Shown here piece after piece: positions 17,501 to 24,060 of a DNA stretch of 28,622 nt (positions are counted from its first letter, which is position 1; every line of letters starts with the position of its first letter). Source of the stretch: a virus. A program made the translations under genes and the position numbers. The notes beneath the pieces are model-generated. The model saw only the letters and a list, made by a program, of their open reading frames with translations. It did no database searches and was not told the DNA's origin. Location: the IMG/VR virus record IMGVR_UViG_3300021197_001709, positions 1 to 28,622 of that record; one strand, given 5' to 3'.

Positions 17501-18612
17501 AGAACAGCACGCAACATAAATTATGGCAGAATGATTATGAGTTCGATGAGTTCCGCATCGATACCGCGATACTGGAGTCTCCTTCAACTGAAATTACCTT
17601 TGATTACGATTGTACTCGGGTGAGCGAAAATGTCGTTCCAAATGTATTTGATCTGGAGTTTAGTCAGACAGACGGATACAAACCCCTTGAACTTGCAAAA
17701 AATACTATTGACCCAACCGATCGGTTGAAGATTATTAAAGACAAAACTGGATCGTTAGTTGTTCGTGGAACATTTACAACAACTAGTCGAGACGTTTCTC
17801 CGGTGATCAATCTAGAGCGTCTGGGTGCTTCGTTGTTCCGAAACCAAATTAACGATGGTGGTCTTCACGCAAACACATGGCCATTTAGCCGAGTGATGAC
17901 AGATGATTATTCTGGAGGAAATACTGTTGGTGGTGGATTCGCGATCATTAATCGCGGAGAGGGATATACAAACACTGACACATTTACATTGAATGCACCC
18001 TCCGGTAAAGTCGGAACGGGAGTAACAGGAACGTTGGTCACCAACGGCACCGGATCGATTGTCGGATTCACTCTCGCCAACGCAGGGAACACATATCTAC
18101 ACTCACCCGAGATCGCGATCACCACAGCGGCCGGAACTGGCGCTGTAGTTGAATACATCGGGGAGGATAAATCATTCGGCCCAGGAAACTTTGTTGCTCG
18201 CTATATGACAAAGAAGGTTAAATTGCAGTCTGGGTTTGACTCAAGGGATATTCGTGTGTACCTAACAGCATCAAGCCCACCGGGGACACAGATTCATGTA
18301 TATGCGAAGGTTCGGTCGGATCAAGATAATGAAGGATTCTCTAATAAGTCTTGGCAGCTTCTCTCGCGAGGGCAAGATTCTGCCTCGGAGCAGACCCCAG
18401 ATCGAGGGACTGCAAGGGAGATCATCTTCAGAGGTTCGGGCGATGACGATCGACATCCCCTATCGTATGTGTCCCTATCTGACGATGTGGCTGCTGGTGG
18501 GGGTGAGCGATATATGGAATTCAATGAATTCGCAATCAAGGTAGTTCTACAGTCTGCTGATACACGAATCGTCCCGATTGTATATCAGCTCCGCGCAATT
18601 GCGGTGGCCTAA
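11512..18612 (+). CDS. Very large DUF4815-type virion structural protein (peripheral baseplate or proximal fibre)
   Basis: A 2366-residue protein occupies the place of T4 gp9/gp10. Its N-terminus (residues 23-58, MFNPGRPVQARELTQMQTIL then QIERMGDHIF) is the signature of the DUF4815 family common in cyanophages and other environmental T4-like phages. Further family-type segments are DLDSGQREDLYDYASIIL and VYDWFSHTD (about 855-895), NRVDRLEYFSSMNTIEQEA (about 1070-1090), PYMRPVDITFRARRMKPRT (about 1417-1436), DPIAQSFLVDG (about 1772) and a C-terminal FNEFAIKVVLQSADTR with LRAIAVA. Several small beta modules are built in (about 504-595, 1496-1548, 1583-1633), plus glycine-tyrosine strands at about 2142-2216. 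No enzyme motif seen. The exact position in the virion is inferred from gene order. It ends TAATG, sharing a base with the next start. Confidence 0.8.
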   Translation: MPLNANTAPYYDDYDPSNQFYQIMFNPGRPVQARELTQMQTILQKQIERMGDHIFQHGARVLGAQISYAKCKFVKLADYEKNDSNEAAINLTNIYDTTSLLGASVVLDAASAGDYGTDADGTVITPDGRSPVAHIIYSAARDGSDPATLLLTYDTEDEFAANDFIRTLAGTSFTQRSYVVNATPTSTSAAVGDATYSTVTSGVFYIKSSTGSHFTYCRSQRIPLSKYTNRPTYKVGLKVNEAFVTESSEASLYDNAGGTNQPTAPGAHRLKIDLELAVAPGSDGLTISDDAGQDFVELLRIDNGVRVNSTLAPDASSKIYSAIGDVMAEQVHDASGNYVVEPFECRVEDTNPPSNKLKVTLQPARGKDTARAYVKGREFEMSGPWSQLIDKARDTSIERDLIAATPIGSFIMVRDLKIDDHLNEGSSARTGLLPLWDLHSVESSKINISSLEEYNSTRAGSFRLRDIVNGGRFATGATSNVHALYLQDYKTSNALTGSFTADATTGTDTSLGATGVTISLTDRNTTENAYIGSRISIVSSTNHPDYANQTRAVIASAAGAGDRVLTLDTPFDQPTNDKTFPGTGETYSMVIEPTAAMTGNGSVVPSPYRDHDVAIGASTMLLTRVETGNAQILVSEASANSTPFIGGPQPSLMFPLATGGARVANSIDSSVTGADVFFVTRYNSTTQSVATVATFNINQYRLDTGTGFSAGQFIEGTTTDNLVVINETTGRIINGADITSAVVTAGSIVITSTNFISNGESIRLIAPARMNNLPAKKKTLKQGLNTQSASATLTTDRNTKGYVVFDAPNRIPGGSDNLGAVDVYRIAGIYDSGDINVAPNAADLNVDAKNITSRYDLDSGQREDLYDYASIILKAGAAAPLGQIVVVYDWFSHTDNLGDEGGYFSIDSYNNQVALENIPSFTSTSTGIRYNLKDYLDFRPSRAVSATGAANTSYYVPIRDISTTSGGVAASAKSIGHVDSAGAFWYFMQYFAPRFDAVVIGDRKTARGANTGMLQIVSGSTNRSPATQPRVSAQDMALFNLAIPSYTKRPEDVIVTKENNQRYTMSDIGAIANRVDRLEYFSSMNTIEQEAAGIKIIDNDGIENYTNGILVDTFDSGTAAADIGIPGRPNPDFNASVGKGMLRPAVEQEHIELTISDIDSTNIHRTHGQLMMPYTTTTDSPGLSNKRATLNGTENINPFQIQAFYGEASLSPSSDNWHSTMDLAASSSDTANARRAAQDMIQQRIDRGESNVNWGSWEDDWYGAEVVTTNIRLKDPEGAFEAVINNPPALNPWLANVMPLDPDKYIHSPVSGYTYASVAAGQRPGLEIKNYLTAGQASTLPSHPNGIIDWAQVVIHRNNTSPTFNVASQIRVTDEEQSQTITSQDVHQTRTGTSLQFNLGEETVLIDDRTLSSIVAPYMRPVDITFRARRMKPRTTVFPIFDKELVTNYTERANELILRNTSGADAYNNPFGDLGPGEEEVLGDSSNTGIGIAVGTLGNTVFLVSANGIFDPAGGIIVRSRNVTAPNKTVVAYKSFSGTLEVAPSSVSDVSLQIDESAKLWWHTTSETTRASEQPGGSLDVDLYDRKIYLVDGRGYGQNRTIVAYSNTTGTVTLDSGWALTPNTQTRYSIGEHYTSFAGSAYGVLHVPNPSYSNRTSQHYVEGATITGDEHWASSAESDERTNDTLRFQSGMKVFSLRNVPNATAGESATHVEIPFMSSGVIDVGQYQTVFSIDTVVVDHEESRTINRSATSEWTATGNIIETGDVVKFFDPIAQSFLVDGNVYPEGIFIDSVDVWFQTKHTDESGVQLPVTLEIRPTIAGVPHGGKVLGKKSLLPSEVNILTGQPGDVNLTTAAATNFKFDRPIKLKSGNQYAIVLVSDSLDYHVWTAENGQPQLGTGGEGSQATGVPAVIMDGQPHLGSFFKSQNGVTWNPEQNQDLSFAIHKCEFTPNQVATAVWKSVNAHSGPVPSFSHVTDPLNHVNYGAVTGSAPISTPHQNSTQHKLWQNDYEFDEFRIDTAILESPSTEITFDYDCTRVSENVVPNVFDLEFSQTDGYKPLELAKNTIDPTDRLKIIKDKTGSLVVRGTFTTTSRDVSPVINLERLGASLFRNQINDGGLHANTWPFSRVMTDDYSGGNTVGGGFAIINRGEGYTNTDTFTLNAPSGKVGTGVTGTLVTNGTGSIVGFTLANAGNTYLHSPEIAITTAAGTGAVVEYIGEDKSFGPGNFVARYMTKKVKLQSGFDSRDIRVYLTASSPPGTQIHVYAKVRSDQDNEGFSNKSWQLLSRGQDSASEQTPDRGTAREIIFRGSGDDDRHPLSYVSLSDDVAAGGGERYMEFNEFAIKVVLQSADTRIVPIVYQLRAIAVA

Positions 18613-18827
18613 TGGAAACAAAAGAACAGAGATATGTCCCAACAGATCGACGAGGTTGGATCAGGGATACTAAAACAGGAGCGCTTCTTTCAGTGGATCG
18701 TGTTTCCCAAAAAAATCATAAAGAAAAAGTTGATCGACAGATATCCAATATTGATGAACTAAATAGTCTAAAGGATGAAGTTTCGCAACTAAAACAGCTC
18801 GTCAAAAAGCTAGTCGAGGATAATTAA
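18612..18827 (+). CDS. Small coiled-coil protein, conserved type in T4-like environmental phages
   Basis: The product has 71 residues. Residues 10-27 (TDRRGWIRDTKTGALLSV) have the W-[IV]-R-D-x-x-T-x-A-L pattern I recall from small uncharacterised proteins of cyanophage structural clusters. Residues 46-71 (IDELNSLKDEVSQLKQLVKK plus LVEDN) form a strongly predicted coiled coil with hydrophobic positions at heptad spacing. It overlaps both neighbours by one base (TAATG at each end), so it is made in step with the two large virion proteins. It could be an oligomerisation or connector peptide, or an assembly factor for either neighbour. Function is not known. Confidence 0.7.
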   Translation: METKEQRYVPTDRRGWIRDTKTGALLSVDRVSQKNHKEKVDRQISNIDELNSLKDEVSQLKQLVKKLVEDN

Positions 18828-21800
18828 TGCCAGTCAATACGATTCAGATTCAGAAGCTCTTAGGGAAACATACCTTTCAGCAACTTCGTGTCACCGTCAA
18901 TGAGCTGATTAATATCGTCAATGGGCTTCCAAGTACGGTTCGTGGAGATGTTACTCGTCAGGGTGGGATTATCGATGGTCAGTCAGCGGGAACGCTACAG
19001 ACGATTGACCCAGGTCAGTTCTTTGTTCTCAACTCCAACTGGGTGGGAATCGGGGACTTCCTTAATACCGACATGCCAACGAGCCCAATCGGGCACATTC
19101 ATGTCAACGCACTAAACAGCGATGCGCGAATCAATCTGTCCCAGAACAACGTATCATCTGATCCCGATATCCCGCATGGTATATCTTATCTATCGATACA
19201 GGCTGCTAACTCTGTTAATGGTCCAGCTAACAACTTTGGATTCCTTGCAGCTACATCAAACACAACGACTAAGTATGGAATGATTGTTCTATCAACAGCC
19301 AACACGGATCAAGAAGTATCGCACATCTTTGCTCGTGAATCTTGGGGATGGGGGAACACTGCTGACACTACTTCTGCGACCCGCTTCACCCTAACATCGG
19401 GAGAGAATGTTGGTCTGGCTCCACACGGTGGGCCCACTGCGCACCTCGCAGCACAGCTTCGCGTTGATCGCGCTCTTGCTAACGATCCACAGACATCAAA
19501 CACTGCTCCAATCATCTCAGCGCGAGGATACTCTGGTGCATGGGGTGGGCTCGGTATAAATGACACGCCAGTTCGACTCGTTATTGGTGACCGCAATGAA
19601 GATACTGCTTTGCGAGCAAACACATATGCTGCTCTAGACTTTATGGGAAATGGGGCGGATACAACTGACCTATCAGAAATTGGTGCGCGAATTTCTGCTG
19701 AATATACGAGAGATACCGCCACGTCAACTGCGCTTGAGTTCGCGGTCAGAGACGCTACAGGTGATCTTGAGAAGGTCATGAAGATCATCGGCGGATCAGA
19801 TGCTACTGGAGATGTAGATAAGCCTGTCATTGTTATTGGCAATACAGCATATCTGGATAGTATGACTGCGCGGGATTCCGCTACAGGTGGAACGCCATTA
19901 TATTCCGCGAATGCTATGCACGCGCAGCTAACCATTCAGCAATATTCGCAAGGTCAGTTCGGTCGTATGGGTCTTTTGATTCGTGGCGAAGATCGGCCGG
20001 GGATCACTCCGATCGGCGCGGCGAGCAATCCGGTCCTTCGGATGGAGCAGCCAGAAGCGCTGGAGCAGACCGGCTCGGACGGGAAGCGGTCAAACAAGTG
20101 GGCCCACACGATCAACTCGGGCGGCGCATACAAAATTATAACCTACCCGGACAACAGCTATACCGGTACGTCAAATAACCAGTTCACCATTACGCCAGGC
20201 GGCGCGACGACAGTATTCGGTTTCGGTAACTACAGGGGCGAGGGAGTGGGCGGTGGCAGCCTCAACGGCACCGTTCTGATCGTTGACGGTGGATATGGTA
20301 GTAACGAAGGCGCTGAGCTTAGGTTGGGTACCAATCGCACTGCGCATCTAGTGGCCACTGGTGTTCGACCCACGACATGGAATATTGACAATGTTTCATC
20401 AAAACTAAGAATTTTCCCAAGAAACAATTCGGGATTTACTGATGTTGGTGGTGCGGTTACTAAGAACGATTCCCAACTGGTATTTGATTTAACTGTAGCT
20501 ACAGCCAATACGCTGATAGGTATGGGTACATATTTTCCAGCCCATATGCTCCATCTTCGACGCAACTGGGAATCGGCTAACGTTCACATTGAATCTGACT
20601 TCAGTAACAGCAATGCCAGCAAAGCGCGAATGCTCGTGGATGGTCTTGGTAACGACTACGCAGTAGTCCAGGCTATTAATCCTAATGCCACATACCCAAC
20701 AACCACCGGGCGAGGTCTTCTGCACGAGCATCCTGTCAGCATTACAGTAGCACAAACCGAGGTCGGAACGAATCCAACTGGAACAACGCTGCGGTCTGTA
20801 TATAGCTCCGCTTATAATGCTGTGGGTAATGAGAATCAAATCAGCCTTCGCACACACTCTACAGGTGGGCCTGGTGATAATAGTGGATGGGATATTGATG
20901 CAGTTACTCTAATCGCCCAAACGGGATATCAATCATCATCTACTCCGCATCTGGGTGTGCTTGGCGCAGAACGCGCGCGGTATGCTGCGTTTAAGTTGAA
21001 TCTGCGCCGAGGTGCTACTGTCGATAATGTTCTTACGGTAACTCCGCAAGGTTATCTTGGTGTAGGTCTTGGGGGCCTGCAAAATCCAGTAGTTCGATCC
21101 CCCGGATTCAATCTAGATCTTACATCATACCAAGATGTTGTGGGGACATCAAACACACTTGCAGCATTCTCGTACCAAAGATCAGGAGGCGTTCCGTCAA
21201 AGACATGGACGGTAGGTATAGACCGAACGTTCCCTGGCATGGGCAAGACCATTGATCCATTCGTTATTGGCGGAAAGAGCAACAGGAGTGTTACAAATCA
21301 ACGCGGCACCCATAGTGATATAAATCGAGTCCGAGATGGACTGTTTGTTGCTGAGATGTCATCGGAGGATATGAACTGGACTCAGATCTATCAGATCGGT
21401 GTGCGCGAAGAACATAACACCCTGACGGTATATACTCCAGCAAATACCACATCACCAAACTGGCCAACGAATGTCCGAGCAGGGCGCGTTGGGATCGGAA
21501 ATACACGACCATCACACACGCTAACCGTGAATGGATACAGCGCAGGTCACAGTGGTATTGCGGTCTATGGAGCCGAAGCTGCTGTTCGGCTGATTGATCC
21601 TCGACCATTAGCGACCGTCTCTCCAAATTGGATTAGCAACATTCAGGAGCGAATCCTCGCGTCGAACTTCGACCCAGGGGGAGTGTTCTCGGACTCGGGC
21701 CCCGACGGCGCGGGGACACCAGCCGAACGAACATATCATATTGGATCCCTTCGAGGCACGCTCAGTATTGCTCAAAATCTGGGACAGAATGACACCGACA

Positions 21801-23230
21801 TTTATGATACAGGAAAGAATATCACTGTAAGTATTCATGCGAACACAAGGATGGATTCCACCTCGACGAGTGCCGTGGCTTCCTACGACGACAGGAACTA
21901 TTTGGGTGAAAATTTAGGTGAAGACTGGTTTTCTGGTGGATCAGTAGGTATCAATGCCAACAGTCATCCAATGGCTGCTGGTCTATTTGTGGGTGATGTT
22001 CCCGCTGGGGATACAGACCATAGAGAGGTATTCGCTAATCGGTATTATCCCGCCGAGCAAAACTTCATCGGCGGCCCGCAAACTTTGGTACACGGTGGAA
22101 ACTATCCAACTAGTGTGATTTTCGGTGCGCGTCCTCTCTCGCAAGCTAACGGTGCATTCAAGACCATCAGCACGGTATCTGGTACAACCAGTAACAATTC
22201 AGGCGAAACTCAAGTTGGTAAGGGTAATATCATGAAGCGAATGGAAGGCCTTCGACGATATTCTGAAGGATACATTCCAGGCGAGGGTGTTCGCCCGACG
22301 CCGCCGGAGACAGAAGCAGACTGGAGAACTGTTGCTTGGCATGATGGGATTTCGGTTGATACTTCTTACTCTGTACCAGCACCGGGCATCGGGTCTGAGT
22401 TTATGGGGAGCGCAGCGTCCCAAGCGGGTGGAACTTTCCATCTCCGCAACCATACAACGAAGGTTTGGTGGGAACGACGACCAAATACCATTGACGGTAA
22501 CAATCCTCTAGAAAATCCGAACCAAGGGCCCTACCAGAATCAGGAATACACTGAGTCGCATCTATTTGGATCATCCAATCAACATGTGATGACCATTCAC
22601 GCGAACACATCATATCAGGGTGTCCATGTAGAGAAGGGCGGGATCTACGCAGATAACTCGATCCTTGCATGGGCTCGGATTCTTCCACGAGGTGTCGGCG
22701 TCCCAGATGTCCAGACCTCGGAGGATACCGGGCCTTTTGACACGCCGGCGACCGCAGTAGTTAGCGAGTCCCATAATATTTTATCTTTCACTCATGCTGC
22801 AAGAGGATTATATAAACTGACACTACCAGACGAGTTTAAAAATGGAACCAAATATGCTGTGATGGTAACCGGAACTAACAACCTGTTTATATCATTTGGC
22901 TTGAATAACCCCTCAAATCTCAACGAGGTGATCAACAGTGGATTCACCGACGAAGAATATCGGGCGCGCACATTCCGCAAAAATAACCCAGAGGGCGCTC
23001 TCGAAACGGCAGTCTCGCCAGGCGGCCGCATAAGGAGCGTCGGGGACTCGTCAAGCATGGGTGGCATCCACGAGTACAATGTTCGCACTGCCAATTCCAC
23101 CGTGATCCTAATCGAATCGAGAACTGAAGTTAATTATTTTCAGGGATACGACTCGACCATTCGGCACGACGATGATGAAGTGTTTGTTGTTGTCGTTGGG
23201 GCTCCTGATAAAACTAAGTTTAGAGGATAA
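18827..23230 (+). CDS. Large tail fibre or adsorption protein with VGIG-type repeats and a receptor-binding-like C-terminus
   Basis: The 1467-residue product has a short helical N-terminus (TFQQLRVTVNELINIVNG) suited to attachment. A long beta-rich shaft follows with irregular repeats of the form VGIG-x-P-x-L-x-V: WVGIGDFL (about 71), ENVGLAPHGGPTAHL (about 193), LIGMGTYFPAHMLHL (about 563), YLGVGLGG (about 743), RVGIGNTRPSHTLTV (about 887) and SVGINANSHPMAAGLFV (about 1039). Such repeats are common in trimeric phage fibres. The C-terminal segment from about 1281 (AWARILPRG, then HAARGLYKLTLPDEFKN) resembles receptor-binding tips. I see no S74-type self-cleaving chaperone motif. A likely assembly chaperone follows three bases downstream. 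It occupies the place of T4 gp11/gp12/wac but shows no recognisable similarity to them. Residues about 386-485 are encoded by a markedly GC-richer patch. Confidence 0.75.
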   Translation: MPVNTIQIQKLLGKHTFQQLRVTVNELINIVNGLPSTVRGDVTRQGGIIDGQSAGTLQTIDPGQFFVLNSNWVGIGDFLNTDMPTSPIGHIHVNALNSDARINLSQNNVSSDPDIPHGISYLSIQAANSVNGPANNFGFLAATSNTTTKYGMIVLSTANTDQEVSHIFARESWGWGNTADTTSATRFTLTSGENVGLAPHGGPTAHLAAQLRVDRALANDPQTSNTAPIISARGYSGAWGGLGINDTPVRLVIGDRNEDTALRANTYAALDFMGNGADTTDLSEIGARISAEYTRDTATSTALEFAVRDATGDLEKVMKIIGGSDATGDVDKPVIVIGNTAYLDSMTARDSATGGTPLYSANAMHAQLTIQQYSQGQFGRMGLLIRGEDRPGITPIGAASNPVLRMEQPEALEQTGSDGKRSNKWAHTINSGGAYKIITYPDNSYTGTSNNQFTITPGGATTVFGFGNYRGEGVGGGSLNGTVLIVDGGYGSNEGAELRLGTNRTAHLVATGVRPTTWNIDNVSSKLRIFPRNNSGFTDVGGAVTKNDSQLVFDLTVATANTLIGMGTYFPAHMLHLRRNWESANVHIESDFSNSNASKARMLVDGLGNDYAVVQAINPNATYPTTTGRGLLHEHPVSITVAQTEVGTNPTGTTLRSVYSSAYNAVGNENQISLRTHSTGGPGDNSGWDIDAVTLIAQTGYQSSSTPHLGVLGAERARYAAFKLNLRRGATVDNVLTVTPQGYLGVGLGGLQNPVVRSPGFNLDLTSYQDVVGTSNTLAAFSYQRSGGVPSKTWTVGIDRTFPGMGKTIDPFVIGGKSNRSVTNQRGTHSDINRVRDGLFVAEMSSEDMNWTQIYQIGVREEHNTLTVYTPANTTSPNWPTNVRAGRVGIGNTRPSHTLTVNGYSAGHSGIAVYGAEAAVRLIDPRPLATVSPNWISNIQERILASNFDPGGVFSDSGPDGAGTPAERTYHIGSLRGTLSIAQNLGQNDTDIYDTGKNITVSIHANTRMDSTSTSAVASYDDRNYLGENLGEDWFSGGSVGINANSHPMAAGLFVGDVPAGDTDHREVFANRYYPAEQNFIGGPQTLVHGGNYPTSVIFGARPLSQANGAFKTISTVSGTTSNNSGETQVGKGNIMKRMEGLRRYSEGYIPGEGVRPTPPETEADWRTVAWHDGISVDTSYSVPAPGIGSEFMGSAASQAGGTFHLRNHTTKVWWERRPNTIDGNNPLENPNQGPYQNQEYTESHLFGSSNQHVMTIHANTSYQGVHVEKGGIYADNSILAWARILPRGVGVPDVQTSEDTGPFDTPATAVVSESHNILSFTHAARGLYKLTLPDEFKNGTKYAVMVTGTNNLFISFGLNNPSNLNEVINSGFTDEEYRARTFRKNNPEGALETAVSPGGRIRSVGDSSSMGGIHEYNVRTANSTVILIESRTEVNYFQGYDSTIRHDDDEVFVVVVGAPDKTKFRG
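19981..20280 (+). other. GC-rich patch inside the fibre gene
   Basis: By hand count 182 of 300 bases are G or C (about 61%). The preceding 60 bases have 29 and the 60 bases at 20401-20460 have 23. The reading frame continues through without interruption. The codons shift toward GGC, GCG, CGG and CCG. Confidence 0.6.
22669..23227 (+). other. Putative receptor-binding tip of the fibre
   Basis: Residues about 1281-1467 start with AWARILPRG and contain a TAVVSESHNILSFTHAARG strand pair followed by YKLTLPDEFKNGTKYAVMVT. This resembles the AWxxFxG...YxVTFxxPM...YxVV tips of many fibres. The closing residues (HDDDEVFVVVVGAPDKTKF) give a final beta strand. Confidence 0.5.
23223..23226 (+). promoter_or_regulatory. 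Ribosome binding site for the putative fibre chaperone
   Basis: GAGG lies inside the last codons of the fibre gene, 7 bases before ATG at 23234. Confidence 0.6.
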
Positions 23231-23233
23231 CTA

Positions 23234-23692
23234 ATGTCAGAATATAGAGTAGTAACTGAACTGCCCAATGGGGGGGTTAGCCTGACACAGCTTCTTGGCG
23301 ATCAAACCCGAGAGGACTATAAAAAGATGGCAAAGGAGATGGACGGCATTGTAGTGGATGTTGTTGATCTTCCTGACTCGCAGGATCGAGATCATTGGGT
23401 GATATCTAAAGGCAAGGTGATAATTTCACCTGAGTCTGTAGCTAGAGAAATGACGGATACGATTCGGCTCATTAGAAACTCCAAGCTAACAAGCTTAGAT
23501 GTCCCATCAATGCGAGCAATGGAAGATGGGGACATGGATACCTCGAAGGATATCAAGAAGAAAAAGGACGTGCTTCGAGAGCTTCCGTCAATGGTTGAAG
23601 AGAAGTTAAATAAGATCATCAATTCCAAGAAGAAACCAGCAACCAAACTAAAGGAACTTCAGAAGTTCCACGTCTCGGAGTTAGACGAATAA
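23234..23692 (+). CDS. Putative tail-fibre assembly chaperone
   Basis: The 152-residue protein is charged and mostly helical. Residues 77-118 (IRLIRNSKLTSLDVPSMRAM, then KDVLRELP) fit the pattern R-x-x-K/R-L-x-x-x-D ... Y/A-x-D-G ... L-R-x-L/I-P, which is characteristic of phage tail fibre assembly and tail assembly chaperone proteins. It lacks the usual tryptophan after the Asp. The C-terminal third is lysine-rich and helical (SMVEEKLNKIINSKKKPATK). It starts three bases after the large fibre gene, where fibre chaperones are usually encoded, and overlaps the next gene by one base. Pattern and position together support the assignment, but either alone would be weak. Confidence 0.55.
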   Translation: MSEYRVVTELPNGGVSLTQLLGDQTREDYKKMAKEMDGIVVDVVDLPDSQDRDHWVISKGKVIISPESVAREMTDTIRLIRNSKLTSLDVPSMRAMEDGDMDTSKDIKKKKDVLRELPSMVEEKLNKIINSKKKPATKLKELQKFHVSELDE

Positions 23693-24060
23693 TGGCATAC
23701 GAGCATAACATCTTCATTCCGCAAGGATCAGATTGGACCGCCAATGTGATAATCTACACGTCCAACACGACGGGCAGATTCGTGGTGGATACGTCTGCAT
23801 ATGCGAATGGAGCAGGGCAGCTTCGCAAGTGTCTATCGTCTAATGCGTCTGCAAATCTTGTTGTCACGCTTCCGATCGATTCGGCTGCGAATGGAGTTGT
23901 CACGCTCACGATGAATAATATGGTTACTAGTTCTATTCCACATGGGCGTTACCTATATGATGTAGAAGTTATCACTACACCGGGTGTAATATCACAAGTC
24001 GTCCGTGGCACTATCACTATTCAACCAAGCATAACACGATCATGGGATTGGGGATCTTAA
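23692..24060 (+). CDS. Small beta-rich virion protein (immunoglobulin-like fold suspected)
   Basis: A 122-residue protein with a beta-strand pattern throughout. It opens HNIFIPQGSDWTANVIIY, then has AYANGAGQLRKCLSSNAS, then ANGVVTLTMNNMVTSSIPHG, and closes RYLYDVEVIT with VVRGTITIQPSITR. This layout (a D/N-x-x-I-x-Q-G start, an x-Q-x-R-K strand, a V-T-L-x-[LM] strand, a G-R-Y-x-Y-D-[LV]-E strand and a G-x-x-T-[IV]-x-P-x-[IV]-T-R end) is the same as in small structural proteins near neck genes in cyanophages. It also resembles the N-terminal domain of baseplate upper proteins of other phages. It lies directly before gp13 (TAAATG) and just after fibre genes, so a fibre or whisker accessory role is likely. 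Its position near T4 wac is notable, but it lacks the coiled coil of wac. Confidence 0.6.
   Translation: MAYEHNIFIPQGSDWTANVIIYTSNTTGRFVVDTSAYANGAGQLRKCLSSNASANLVVTLPIDSAANGVVTLTMNNMVTSSIPHGRYLYDVEVITTPGVISQVVRGTITIQPSITRSWDWGS

Noticed and set aside
19309-19935. A 208-codon open frame on the minus strand inside the fibre gene
   Set aside because: It lies wholly within a clear + strand coding frame. Its product has no recognisable motif, and its sequence reads as the reverse complement of the fibre codons. All neighbouring genes are on the + strand.
18827-23230. Self-cleaving S74-type chaperone domain at the fibre C-terminus
   Set aside because: The characteristic S-D-x-R-x-K motif and catalytic Ser context are not present. 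The C-terminus is a beta-rich tip instead.
23692-24060. Assignment of the 122-residue protein as wac/fibritin
   Set aside because: The position before gp13 fits, but there is no coiled coil or foldon-like sequence. The strand pattern suggests an immunoglobulin-like fold.
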